A stretch of DNA of 64,000 nucleotides from Apium graveolens. Taxonomy: Eukaryota > Streptophyta > Magnoliopsida > Apiales > Apiaceae. The notes below the pieces were generated by a model. That model did no database searches and had not been told where the DNA came from. It worked only from the letters and a program-made list of their open reading frames with translations. The DNA lies in the NCBI RefSeq assembly GCF_009905375.1, contig NC_133648.1:90522631-90586630 (forward strand), written 5' to 3'. Shown one piece after another: positions 22,101 through 33,288 of the stretch (positions are counted from its first letter, which is position 1; every line of letters starts with the position of its first letter). A program made the translations under genes and the position numbers.

Positions 22101-23874
22101 CACCAGCCTCAAACCCTTGTGTGTCTTGCAACACACTGGCACTTGACTGTGCTATGCTTGCCTCCCCTATGACAGGATCATGGGCAATTGTACTCCTAGC
22201 TTCAACTGCCAAGGGATTATCTGCTAGGGTTGTGAGGGGAGTTGTCCCTACATGAGGAACCTCCAATTGAATTGGAGAGGATTTAGATAACTCCCCCTCA
22301 GGAGTACTACTCTCAAACCTTTCAGTCTGTGAAGACTGTTTTACACATGAAGGTGCACTAGAAGTATCCATGGGGTCTTCAGTAGAAACTGATGAACCCC
22401 CCATATTTGTGATGGTGTCATCAAGGTCTACCCCAACATGTAGCCTCTTACCATCTAAATGGAGTATCTGGGTGGTGAGCAAAGCTTTTGAGCTAAGTCA
22501 CTTGATTTTTGTTGCACTTTAGAAGTGAATTCAAGTGGAATTGGAATAGAAAAAATTTGAGTCATAAGAATTTGGTGCTCAGTTGTGAGTGTTGGCAGCT
22601 CCCCTGAATAAATGAGGGGGCTTCAAAAGATGTGTCCTCACAGTGTGTGCATTCCTTATTTCTCCTACCATACACTTGAATTGCTTCTCGTGCTGGCTGT
22701 GTAGACTCACTCCTGGTTGTTTTTACAACTGCATCCTGTTGGGAGGATGCAGAGGTGGTTAGAATGGTCAGCTCAGGTTGTTTACTTCTTTTGGATCTTT
22801 TGACTAGAGGTGATTCTTTTTCAGCTATCACCTCACCACTCCGAGTTATTGCAGTTAGGTTTATCCCCTTTCTCTTCTTTTTACTCACCTCATCCTTTTG
22901 AGAAGATGAAGTGGTTGGTTGCCTAGCTTCTAAAGGTTTTGAAAGAATGGTTGCAGCTTAGGAAGATCCCTGTTGGTGTACCTGTGCTTGTACTTCCACA
23001 GGTCCAGGAGTCATAGCTGAGTTAGATTGTATGTTAGATCTCATATCAGGCATATGATAAGGATAAGTCCTAAACCTCTCCAACATAAATGGAGTGATTT
23101 TTAGAATTACATTTACCTTATTCTTTGTAGTAAGTGAGCCAAATATTATTTTGGACACTTGCTTACAATTGCCTATTTTTGTGCTATCTATTCCATTTAG
23201 TAAGTGTATGTCTGCTACTTTATGATATAAAAGTGGATATAATGAATCTAGGGAAGAAAATTTCCTTACCTCTAGCTGGCAAGGGCATTGTTAGCCTGGT
23301 TGTAAGCTCTTCCAGGATCAACAGACCAACATTCAAATGTATGTTATGGGCAATTGAATACACCAGCTTTTGCACAACACTTGAGATGTTGTCATATCCT
23401 ATTTTTCTGCAGGTAAAGGCCCTTACCACAGAGTCAATGATGAAAGACCACTCTTTCCTTAGATTAGTCCTGTTTAAGCTTGACAGGTTGATTCTCCCAC
23501 CATAGTTGTTGAAGTCCATGAACTCAGTCAGCTCATCAGGAGTTGGTACATCCACCAGATTCTCAGTTGGCAGCCCCAAAGCTCTATTCACATCTTTGTC
23601 ATTGAATTCTATTAGTTGGCTTCCAATTGTGCATGTCACCACCATAGAAAGAGAGTTGTTGTTTACATCAGTCCTCACTACAACTGTAGTCCAGAATTCA
23701 TGCAGCACATCTAAATACAGTACTGGATTTGTAGTCAAAACACCTGCAAGATATGATTCAGCCAACAGTTTCACAAACCCCTTAAAACTATCAGGGGGCT
23801 TGGTTTGCATCAGTAAAAGCAAGATAATTGGTTCCTTTCTCTAGGATAGATGTCCTTGCAACATTTAGAGCCAT
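19182..23874 (-). pseudogene. Accessory ORF of Copia element B, downstream of pol
   Basis: The role is unknown. Sirevirus-type Copia elements carry an extra ORF here that has been called envelope-like. The start is taken at 23872-23874, where the same ATG context occurs in A. An extra C shifts the frame at about residue 27. The order of parts is an N-terminal domain (DSFKGFVK, VLHEFWTT, ALGLPTENLV, LRKEWSFIIDSVVRAFT; 23220-23822), a basic cluster (MSKKKRKG and LVKRSKRSK; 22562-22888), a long Ser/Thr/Gln-rich linker with an alpha-helical part (21151-22482), a coiled-coil and helical region (20209-21120) and a C-terminal region (19182-19810). I saw no signal peptide or membrane segment. Stops and frameshifts separate the pieces. 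It is a decayed gene for a protein well over 1000 residues long. Confidence 0.75.
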
Positions 23875-24761
23875 TGTTGATTGATGAGAATGAGTGGGTA
23901 AGAAAAATTTCTGAGAAAGGATGGAATACGAGAGAGAAATCGGGTTTGGATTGAAAGCTAGGTTACTTTAGATCTCGAAAGTTGTAAGTAGGTGTGTGTA
24001 CCGAGAAGTCTGGATATTTATAGTAAAAGCAGATGACTTGTCGAGAATTCAAAAATAGACATTTGAAGTTGGCTTGTCGAGAAGTCATTTTTAACAGTTG
24101 AAATACATATCGAGAAGTCATTTTAAATTACTCTTTTAGAGAACTCAAAATTGACTTATCGAGATGTCAAATAAATACTCAGTTTGTCCAAAAAGTGGAC
24201 TGAATTAATTCCAACTTTTATTTGAATAAATTCAAAAATAAAAATTAGAATAAATTTTCCAAGAGTATTTTACCAAAATAATTTATTGATTTAAATTATC
24301 TCAGTTCTGAGTTATTGATAAGTCAATAATTGTACTTGTAGAGAACTATGTGAATTATCAGTACTAGAGAACTCTTCAAGGACTTATCGATAGGTCATTG
24401 TTAAGCCTATCGAGAAGTCACTCGAGAAGTCAGTAAATTGACTTATGAGGACTCACTCGAGAAGTCCTAAAATGACTTGTCGAGAAGTCAATTTTGACTT
24501 ATCGAGAACTCAGTTCTCTATATACTTTTGGTTTTTATAATTCTGCCTTGTGTTAATTTTACATATTAAGGATGTAAATTAACAACTGAGCAGTTTACTT
24601 AGAATTTGAAAATTTTTAAGTTGAATTTGAATTTGAAAAACAAATATGCAGAGATTTCTGAAATATTTATAATTCACATTTCAGTTAATTTCCAATGAAA
24701 TCAAATTAATATTGATTTACTGGAGATTAATCTGCTACAAAATATTAGCTGAGTTCTTGTC
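23875..24761 (-). repeat. Repeat-rich spacer between pol and accessory ORF of B
   Basis: This non-coding 0.9 kb holds many copies of the LTR motif family (GACTTATCGAGAAGTC-like, TCGAGAACTC-like), concentrated at about 24030-24530. The part nearest the accessory ATG holds a TATA-like box (24015-24022) and a pyrimidine-rich leader. The layout resembles a second U3 region placed before the accessory gene. Confidence 0.75.
24015..24022 (-). promoter_or_regulatory. TATA-like box upstream of the B accessory ORF
   Basis: On the minus strand CTATAAATATCC occurs about 140 bp before the accessory ATG. The stretch between them is rich in C and T and has no upstream ATG of note. It lies immediately downstream of the palindromic-motif cluster, the same order as in the LTR. 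Inference from sequence only. Confidence 0.5.
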
Positions 24762-26069
24762 TTAGGAAGAAGGATTAAGCATTCCAATTTCACCTACAAG
24801 TCTAGTGAAAGTTGCTTCATCCAAAGGTTTAGTTAATATGTCAGCTAATTGTTTTTCTGTTGGAACAAAAATAAGCTCAATGGTACCATTTGTAGCATGT
24901 TCTCTAATAAAATGGTACCTTACATCAATGTGCTTTGTCCTAGAATGATTAACTGGATTAGCTACTATAGATATAGCACTGGTACTGTCACACATAATAG
25001 GAATTTTGTGTAATACTAGGCCATAATCCATTAGCTGATTTCTAATCCAAAGCATTTGAGCACAACAACTTCCTGCAACTATGTATTCAGCTTCAGCTGT
25101 AGAAGTTGATACAGATTGTTGTTTCTTGCTATACCAGGATACAAGTCTTTGTCCAAGAAATTGACAGCTTCCACTGGTACTCTTTCTGTCAACCCTGCAT
25201 CCAACAAAATCTGCATCTGTGTAACCAACAGCTTCAAAACCAGTTCCCTTAGGATACCATAATCCCAAGTTTGGAGTTCCCTTTAAATATCTGAAGATCC
25301 TCTTTATAGCCATCAAATGTAATTCTTTTGAATTGGATTGAAATGTTCCCATTAGAATCACCATCAAGGTTGAGGTTCTCAAATGCATGAGCTTCAGCTC
25401 CATTATCATCAAGGCATTCCAAGCCTGGATGCTTGTCATCATTGAAAGTCATATCTGTGCTCTTCTATAGAGTTCACAGTTTTTGACTTGTGACTTGATT
25501 TCTTCATTCTTCCTCTCTGAAAAGCTTCACAAACTTCAACTTGAGCAAACTCCAGTTTAGGCATGTCTCTTACCAATTCCTTTTAGACCAAGGTGTTAAT
25601 TGCCTTGAAATTCAAGTGAGACAGCTTTGTATGCCAGAGCTTGCTTTGTTCTTATGATGCCTTGGTGTAGAAGCAACAAGCACCATCCATATTTGTTGAG
25701 TCAAAATCTGCAACAAACAAGCTTCCTTTCCTTGCTCCTTTCAAAGAAACTTCACTAGTTTTCTTGTTGATAAAAGTACATTCTTCTTTGTTGAATAAAA
25801 CTTCAAAGCCTTTGTCTACAAATTGGCTAACACTGAGAAGATTCACTTCAAGACCAGCTACCAGTGCTACATTATCAATGAAAATATTTTCAGAAATAAT
25901 CTTGCTATATCCCATTGTGAATCCCTTGCTGTTGTCTCCAAAGGTCACCAAAGGGCCAACTTCCTCCTCAACCTGTGATAGCAGGGCTTTATCACCTTTC
26001 ATATGCCTGGAACATCAACTGTCTATGATCCAGATGACTTTCTTCACTTTTCCCTGGGCACAATGAGTT
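24762..26069 (-). pseudogene. pol: pol of Copia element B with two large deletions
   Basis: Only the beginning and end of Copia pol remain. The protease motif reads IIDS-stop-CSRHM, so the glycine codon after the catalytic D-S has become TGA. The GAG-pre-integrase region follows (NLLSVSQFVDKGF, then WHTKLSHLNFKAINTLV with a stop). After KTVNSI (about 25470) the sequence jumps past the whole integrase core to the post-integrase linker (DDKHPGLECLDDNGAEA). A second jump at about 25340 removes all of reverse transcriptase and lands in KRIFRYLKG. The RNase H end is intact (YTDADFVG, STAEAEYIVAG, LADILTKPLDEATFTRLV). It cannot make an active polymerase or integrase. Confidence 0.88.
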
Positions 26070-28445
26070 CTAAGTGTGTTTAGCAACCCAAGCAGTGTTG
26101 GGTAAGTTCTTTTTGTTAACTGATTTAGAAGAAGTAGAATGAGTAGTTTCAGATAAAATAGAGTTCATTAACTGTTGAGCTTTTTCCCTTTCGGTTGTAG
26201 ATCCAATTCTTGTTTCTTTAAGGTCTACTCTCAGTTAGTAGCAGCTCTTCATCATTTTCAAATTGCAAGGGATGTAGTCAAACTTGTCACATAATGAGTA
26301 GGGATAATTTGCATTTGCTTCATTGTATTTGCAAGCTCCTTCAGTTGGTTTGCTATCTGCCTTTTTACAAAGGTGAGTTAGGTGATTCACCGAGCCACAT
26401 TTTTCATATTTCTTTCTTGGAGTATTTGCAACCTGAGAAAAATTGTTGCTTTTTTTTATCCCTATTTTTCCATTTCTATTTTTCTTTTTCTTTCTTGCAT
26501 CTCCAGTTTTAGTTTCTTTAACAGAAGTCTTGGGACTTTATTTGTTCATAAGCTTCTCTTCAGTATTAGAAGACTGAACTGATTCTTCAGTTTTCTTCTC
26601 TTTATCCTCATCAACAATTTCTTGCTTGATAATCAATTCTTCTTCACTGAAGTTGACTTCACATGCTTTGAATATTGGTGAATTAACCTCTTTCAAAAAG
26701 GTTGGAGCATTCTCAGTTTTCTTTGCTTTCCCTTTGTCACTTACAGTCTTCTTTTTGTCATTCATGGCATCATAGTCAAGGCCAATAGCAATGTTTGCAC
26801 ATGGCTTATTCTTTTCATGGTACTGTCTGACCAGTTCAGATGTATTTCTAAAGGATTTCATCTTCACTTTATTCTTTTCCAGCTTCTCCCTTAGCATTGC
26901 TTCAATTTCATTTGCACACTTGAGCTTGTTCTTTAGATATGCATTTTCTTGTTTTAAAGCATTAAGCACTACCAACAACAATTTAGTTTCTTGCTTCTCA
27001 CTTTCAAGCTTCTCATTTATCTTTGTTAATCTGCTAACTTCTTCATTAGCAGCAACCATGCTTGTGTGGATGTGAAACATTTTTGTACTCATCTTTTCAA
27101 CAATTTCCTTATATTGATTAATATTTAAATCAATAGTGGTAAGAGTTGGTTTCTGTGCTTTTGATGAGGATGATTCACCTTGCTCCAAAGCTATTAGAGC
27201 AACTCTTTCCTCATCTTTATCATTATCTGAATCATCCCAACTCTTTCCCTCTACAATGTAAGCTTTGCTTTGCTGCTTTTTCAGAAGAGCTTCATACTTT
27301 GCTTCCAGTTCAAGATAAGATTTGTCTTTCTTTGCCTTCTTGGGTTTCTTGCATTCTGTAGCAAAGTGGCCTATTTCATCACAATTGAAGCACCTAATAT
27401 TAGATCTGTCAACAAATCCAGTTTTGTAGCCATTCTTACTATCAGAATTGTACTTCCCTTTTTCTTTCCAACTGTTATCTTTATTGAAAGACTGTCTTTT
27501 ACTCCTGAAGTATCTTGGCTTCTTTACTCTAATATTAGAGAATGTTCTAGCCAAATAGGCCATTGACTGATCTAGCTCATCCAGTTCTTCAAGAGTGTAG
27601 AACTCATCTTTTTCTAATTCCAGAATGACTTCTTCCTGTGAATCATTTGTTCTTTGCTCACTTATTGAGGCAACTGGTATTTGAGATCTTGACTCATCAG
27701 TCAATGTTTGGCTTTCATTAATAATTAAAGCACTTGAGCCATCTACAACATGTCCTTAGTCAGATCTCAATGATTTTCTCTGAATCATTTCAAGTTCATA
27801 TGTTTTGAGAATTCCATATAGAACTTCCAGTGTTATCCTACTTAAGTCTCTTCCTTCCCTGATTGCTGAGATTTTCTATTCCAAGTGATCAGAGAGAGTA
27901 AGCAAGAACTTCAGGTTCACTTCTTCAGCTTCATAATATTTGTCAAGAAGCTGTAAATCATTTATCAGCTTGTTAAACCTTTCAAACACATCAGTAATAC
28001 TTTCCTTTGGCTTTGCCATAAAACCCTCATACTGTGAAATCAGTATTCTTCTTTGGTTTGACCTAACTTCTTCAGTTCCTTCATAGAGTATCTCAATCAT
28101 TTCCCATATTTGCTTGGCAGTGTCACAGTTGACAATGTTGTTGTACATCACATTGTCAAGTGACTCAATCAATATTAATTGCAAGCTACTATCCGGGGAG
28201 ACTTTCTCCATTTCAGGATCAGAATACTCAGAAGGATCTTTTGGAAAAAAATGAGTTGGGATAACCATGTCTCCATCTGTAGATTCCTCAACTCTAACCA
28301 TAGGAATAAAGGGTCCATTCTTGAGGATCTGAATGTAGAGTGGATTGGCCATCCTGATAATCATCATCATTTTCTTTTTCCAAATAGTGTAGTTAGCTTT
28401 GTCATAGGTAGGAATTTTGATGCTACTGATTTTCTGTATATTCAT
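26070..28445 (-). pseudogene. gag: gag of Copia element B, few lesions
   Basis: The start at 28445 (MNIQKISSIKIPTYDKANY) follows the primer site. The N-terminal gag domain runs to LLTLSDHLE, where CAG has become TAG at about 27876. A second stop replaces the Q of the G-Q-G-H phrase at about 27758. The long frame 26538-27704 then continues with a CCHC knuckle (CFNCDEIGHFATEC), acidic and coiled-coil segments and EELIIKQEIVDEDKEKK. A second zinc region with later breaks ends at AKHT-TAG, 26070-26072. It is better preserved than the A gag. Two or three point changes separate it from an open frame. Confidence 0.85.
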
Positions 28446-28482
28446 TCTTCCAAGATCTTGAATCTGTTTACTCTCAGATTTT

Positions 28483-28494
28483 GCTCTGATACCA
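28483..28494 (-). other. Primer binding site of element B
   Basis: TGGTATCAGAGC on the minus strand, two bases inside the 5' LTR, complementary to initiator tRNA-Met. Confidence 0.9.
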
Positions 28495-28496
28495 CT

Positions 28497-29806
28497 TGTT
28501 AGGAAATGAATAACACACAGGGGGGGTGAATGTGTTTTACTGTTTTTATGCTTTTCTTGAATGTTTATGGTTGAACAAAGTAGATTAAATCTTGTAGTGA
28601 AATGTGTTATGTAAAATTTAAGCTTGTAAAAAATAAAGAACACAGATCTTCAAAACTCACTTAATTTTATATTAAAATTAAGACTGTTTTGCTACAAAAC
28701 TTCTAGGCTCTTTATTGATAAAGAGCTTAGCTTCTCCTTGAGAGTGTAACAAGAAATTTGATCTCAGTTGTTACTCCTAACTAAAGGACCAATGTTAACT
28801 TTATAACTTAGTTAACTGTTGGTTTACACAGTGTGTAATAAGACATGCTATTAGCTTTTCTAAACTATCACTTGTCATTTCTATTTATAGAAAAGTAGAT
28901 CTTCCATTTCTGGCTTAGCATATCTTTAGCATCCCGTGTTCACTTTGATCTTCCTTTGTTAGTTAATCTTTACCATTGATCTTGCACATTCTTCAAGCTG
29001 CTTTTTATAGACTTGTCAATCCAGCTGGTTGGATTGTTTGTTGATTGTTTATCTTGAATATTGAACTGGTCTGTGATTCTGTACTTTGAGAATTTTACTC
29101 GAGATCTCCAGCTTAAACACATAGAGATCTTGACATCTCGATAAGTATAATGACTTATCGAGATCTCTAATGCTCTAGTGAATTTGACTTGTAGAGGTCT
29201 CTGAGTTCTTGAATGAAACTTTAGCTTGTCGAGATCTCTCAGCATCATATCTTCACTTTGTCTTGTCGATAACTTAGAGTTCTCTAGTGAATTTTGACTT
29301 ATCGATATCTCTGAGTTCTCTAGTAGACTTAGACTTATCGATAACTCAGAGCTAATGAATGTAGACTTGTCAATAACTCTGAGTAATCTAGTGAAGAAAT
29401 GACTTGTCAATATCTCCAACCTTCATGTCTTCTTGACTTGTCGATATCTCTCTGAGTTCTCTTGTAGCTTTCCTGACTTCTCGATAAGTCATTTGGAGTT
29501 CTCAAATGACTTCTCTATAAAACTAAATCTGTGACTTGTAGAGATCCTAACTTAGAGTATTTTTATCCAAACAGATTTATTCAACTCCAAGCTTCTTCAA
29601 AAATTCTTCTAAGGCATGATCTTCTTCCAGATAGAATCCTTAGGCTTGATACTGTTTCAGGAAAAAGACTCCAGTCTGCTCCTTTAACATTTTTACGGAC
29701 TTTAAATGTTACAAGTACAAAATACAGATTAAGATAACAATACAACTTACTTAGGGTTGACAAAATGTCCTAGTCTTTTTAAAGTACAGGCATGTCTTTT
29801 ACAACA
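28497..29806 (-). repeat. 5' LTR of Copia element B (1310 bp)
   Basis: It matches the 17713-19021 LTR over its full length with scattered substitutions and small indels. It starts TGTTG at 29806 and ends TAACA at 28497 in element orientation. It carries the same 36-bp motif array (about 29130-29500) and TATA box (CTATAAATAG near 28880-28890). The base next to 29806 begins the ATATG target duplication. Confidence 0.9.
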
Positions 29807-32485
29807 ATATGGATCATTGACAGTGGGTGTTCCAGACATATGACAGGTGATAAGGCCCTACTATCACAGTTTGAGGAGAAGGCTGGCCCTTTGGTGACCT
29901 TTGGAGACAACAACAAAGGATTCACAATGGGATATGGCAAGATTGTTTCTGAAAATGTTATCATTGATGATGTAGCACTGGTAGCTGGTGTTGAAGTGAA
30001 TCTTCTTAGTGTTATCCAATTTGTAGACAAAGGATTGAAGTCTTATTCAACAAAGAAGAATGCACTTTTATCAGCAAGAAAACTGGTGAAGTTGCTCTGA
30101 AAGGGGCAAGGAAAGGAAGCTTATTTTTTGCAGACTTGGACTCAACAAATAAGGATGGAATTTGTTGCTTCTACACTAAGGCATCAGAAGAACAAAGCAA
30201 GTTATGGCATAAGAAGTTGTCTCACTTGAATTTCAAGGCAATTAACACCTTGGTCAAAAAGGAGTTAGTAAGAGACATGCTTAAACTAGATTTTGCTCAA
30301 GTTGAAGTTTGTGAAGCTTGTCAGAAAAGAAAAATGAAAAGATCAATTCACAAGTCAAAAACTGTGAATTCTATAAGTGCACCATTGCAACTTATTCACA
30401 TGGTTTTGTTTTGGGCCAGTAAATGTCTTATCTATTTCAAGAAATAAATATGCACTTGTAATGGTGGATGATTTCTCAAGGTACACTTGGGTAGATTTCA
30501 TGCACTCTAAAGATGAAACTCCACACATCATAATTGAGCACATAAAAAAGATAAAAAAATAGGTTGAAGATCATAATTGTATAAAAAGATTGAGAAGTGA
30601 TAATGGAACATAATTCAGGAATGCAACTTTAAGTGAATTCCGTAAAAACAAAGGGATTGTTCAAGAATTCTCAGCAGCAAGAACACCTCAACAAAATGGA
30701 GTAGTTGAAAGGAAGAATAGAACATTAGTTAAAGCTACTAGAACAATGCTACAAGATGCCAAGTTGCCAACAAATATCTGGGAAGAGGCTGTTAACACTG
30801 CATGCTACACTCAAAATAGATATCTCATTAACAAGGCTCATGGCATATCACCGTACTCAATCATGTCTAAAAGAAAGCCTACTATAAAGCATCTTCATGG
30901 GTTTGGAAGCAAGTGTTACATTTTGAAACACAACTCTGAATATATGGCAAAATTTGACTCAAAAGTTTTTGAAGCAATTTTCTAGGATATTCATTGGAGA
31001 GAACTGCCTATAGGGTCTATGTGACAGATAAAAAGAAAATTATGGAAAGAACAGATGTAACCTTTGATGATAACAAGTGTCCAGGCTTTGAATGCCTTGA
31101 TGAAAATGAAGCTGAAGCCCTTGCATTTGAAAACCTCAACATTGATAGTGATTCTGATGGAGAAGAGGAAGTTGATGCATAACAGATGATAGATGAAGAG
31201 ATTACTGAACAGGAAAACCATGGGAATGGAAGCTCATCTCAAGTACCTGAATTTGATAGCACAAACTCAGGGGGAGAAAGAGAAGAAGGATCTAGCAGTC
31301 ATACCAGCAATGAAGAAAATGATGAAGGCATAAGTCAACAAACTCATACAAGGAAGTGGGATAGGAATCATACCAGAGAAGCAATTATTGGTGATCCTAC
31401 TGCTGGTGTGAGGACTAGAAGTGCAACTGCTAATGAGTGCCTACATGCATGCTTTCTGTCTTAAATAGAACCCAATAAAACTGAAGAAGCTCTAATGGAT
31501 CCTACTGATGTCTTAAATAGAACCCAATAAACTGAAGAAGCTCTAGTGGATGATATCATCTTTGGTTCTACTAATGAAAAGCTTTGCCAAAGATTTTCTA
31601 AGCTTATGCAGAGTGAATATGAAATGAGTATGATGGGGGAATTTACTTTCTTGGACTATAAGTCAATCAAAGAAGTGATGAAATCTTCATCAGCCAAACT
31701 AAATATGTCAAGGACTTATTGAAAAAGTTTGGTATGGTTGATTGTTCACCTGCTTCTACACCTATGTCTACAGCAACAAAGTTGGATGAAGATAGAAAAG
31801 GCAAGAGTGTAGATATTTCAAGCTATAGAGGAATGATTGGATCATTGCTTTACTTAACTATAAGTAGACCAGACATCATGTTTGCAATATGTCTATGTGC
31901 AAGATTTCAAGCCAATCCAAATGAATCATATTTGATGTCTCTGAAGAGGATTTTCAGATTTTGAGGGGGACTCCAAACTTGGGATTGTGGTATCCTAAGG
32001 GAACTGGTTTTGAAGCTGTTGGCTACACAGATGCAGATTTTGCTGGACGCAGGGTTGACAGAAAGAGTACTAGTGGAAGCTGTCAATTTCTAGGTCAAAG
32101 ACTTGTATCCTGGTATAGCAAGAAACAACAATCCGTATCAACTTCTACAGTAGAGGCTGAATACATAGCTGCATGAAGTTGTTGTGCTCAAGTGCTTTGG
32201 ATTAGTAATCAGCTAATGGATTATGACCTAGTGTTACACAAAATTCCTATCATGTGTGACAATACTAGTGCTATATCTATAGTGGCTAATCCAGTTAATC
32301 ATTCTAGAACAAAACATATTGATGTAAGGTACCATTTTATTAAAGAACATGCTACAAATGGTACCATTGAGCTCATTTTTGTTCCAACAGAAAAACAATT
32401 AGCTGACATTTTTACTAAACCTTTGGATGAAGCAACTTTCACTAGACTTGTAGGTGAAATTGGAATGCTTAATTCTTCATCTTAA
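29807..32485 (+). pseudogene. pol: pol of Copia element A, reverse transcriptase core deleted
   Basis: The frame resumes directly after B: IIDSGCSRHMTGDKALL holds the aspartic protease motif D-S-G. Next come the GAG-pre-integrase region (WHKKLSHLNFKAINTLV, CEACQKRK), an integrase core with breaks (VDDFSRYTWVDF; RLRSDNGT-stop-F; QQNGVVERKNRTL) and a linker rich in acidic residues. At about 31470-31550 the sequence passes through a 51-bp-spaced direct repeat and jumps from the start of reverse transcriptase (EEALMDP) to the end of the Y-x-D-D motif (VDDIIFGSTNEKL). The catalytic palm is therefore missing. The C-terminal part and RNase H end (STVEAEYIAA, LADIFTKPLDEATFTRLV) are recognisable, with stops at 31962-31964 and 32174-32176. 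Confidence 0.88.
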
Positions 32486-33288
32486 GGCAAAAACTCAGCT
32501 AATGTGTTGCAGCAGATTAATTTCTAGTAAACAAAACTAATTTGATTTAATTGGAAATTAACTGAAATATGAGTTATAAATATTTCAGAAATCTCTGCAT
32601 ATTTATTTTTCAAAACAAAATTTTAGCTTGGAATTTTTCAAATTCTAAGTATATTGCTCAGTTGTTAATTTACATCGTTAATATGTAAAATTAACACAAG
32701 GCATAATTTAGTTGTCCAAAAGTATATAAAGAACCGAGTTCTCGATAAGTCTAACTGACTTATCGACAAGTCAATTTAAGACTTCTCGAGTGAGTTCTCG
32801 ACAAGTCAATTCACTGACTTCTCGAGTGGCTTCTTGATAAGCTTTATTTAGACTTATCTATAAGTCCTTGTAGAGTTCTCTAGTAGTGCAAATTTACAGA
32901 AGTTCTCTACAAGTATTTTTTTTTGACTTATCAATAACTCTGAACTGAAATAATTTAATTCAATAAATTATTTTGCCAAAATACTTTCGGGAAATTTATT
33001 CTAATTTTATTTTGAATTTATCCAAATAAAAGTTGGAATTAATTCAGTTCATTGTTGGACAAACTGGATATTTGTTTGACATCTCGATAAGTCATTTTTT
33101 AGTTCTCTACAAGAGTAATTTAAAATGACTTCTCGATATGTAATTTCATTTCCTAAAATACTTCTCGATACATATACATAACTTTCGAGATCTCAAGTAA
33201 CCTAGCTTCTAATCCAAAATCAATTTTTCTCTCGTTTTTACTCCTTTTTTAAAAAAAAATTCTTACCCATTCACACTACTAAACAACA
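32486..33288 (+). repeat. Repeat-rich spacer between pol and accessory ORF of A
   Basis: Non-coding. The interval 32734-33190 is packed with LTR-type motifs, for example GACTTCTCGAGTGAGTTCTC, GACTTATCGACAAGTC and TTCTCGATA. It ends with a T/C-rich leader leading to the accessory ATG at 33289 (context AACAATGGC). The TATA box seen at the matching place in B is lost here through a short deletion. Confidence 0.75.

Larger units (their letters stand above)
17713..29806 (-). mobile_element. Copia retrotransposon B, same family as A, inverted inside A; complete ends, defective pol
   Basis: The element is 12,094 bp with two LTRs (28497-29806 as 5' and 17713-19021 as 3') that start TGTTG and end TAACA in element orientation. 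A 5-bp target duplication ATATG flanks it (17708-17712 and 29807-29811). The primer site is at 28483-28494 and the polypurine tract at 19022-19034. It interrupts A two codons before the catalytic aspartate codon of the protease (29819-29821). The two LTRs differ at a few percent by eye, so the insertion is not recent. Internally it has gag with stops, a pol missing the integrase core and reverse transcriptase, a spacer and a broken accessory ORF. It could have moved only with proteins from another copy. Confidence 0.92.

Noticed and set aside
19182..23874. Reading the accessory ORF as a viral-type envelope gene
   Set aside because: No signal peptide, membrane helix or cleavage site is visible. 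Basic clusters and coiled coils point elsewhere.
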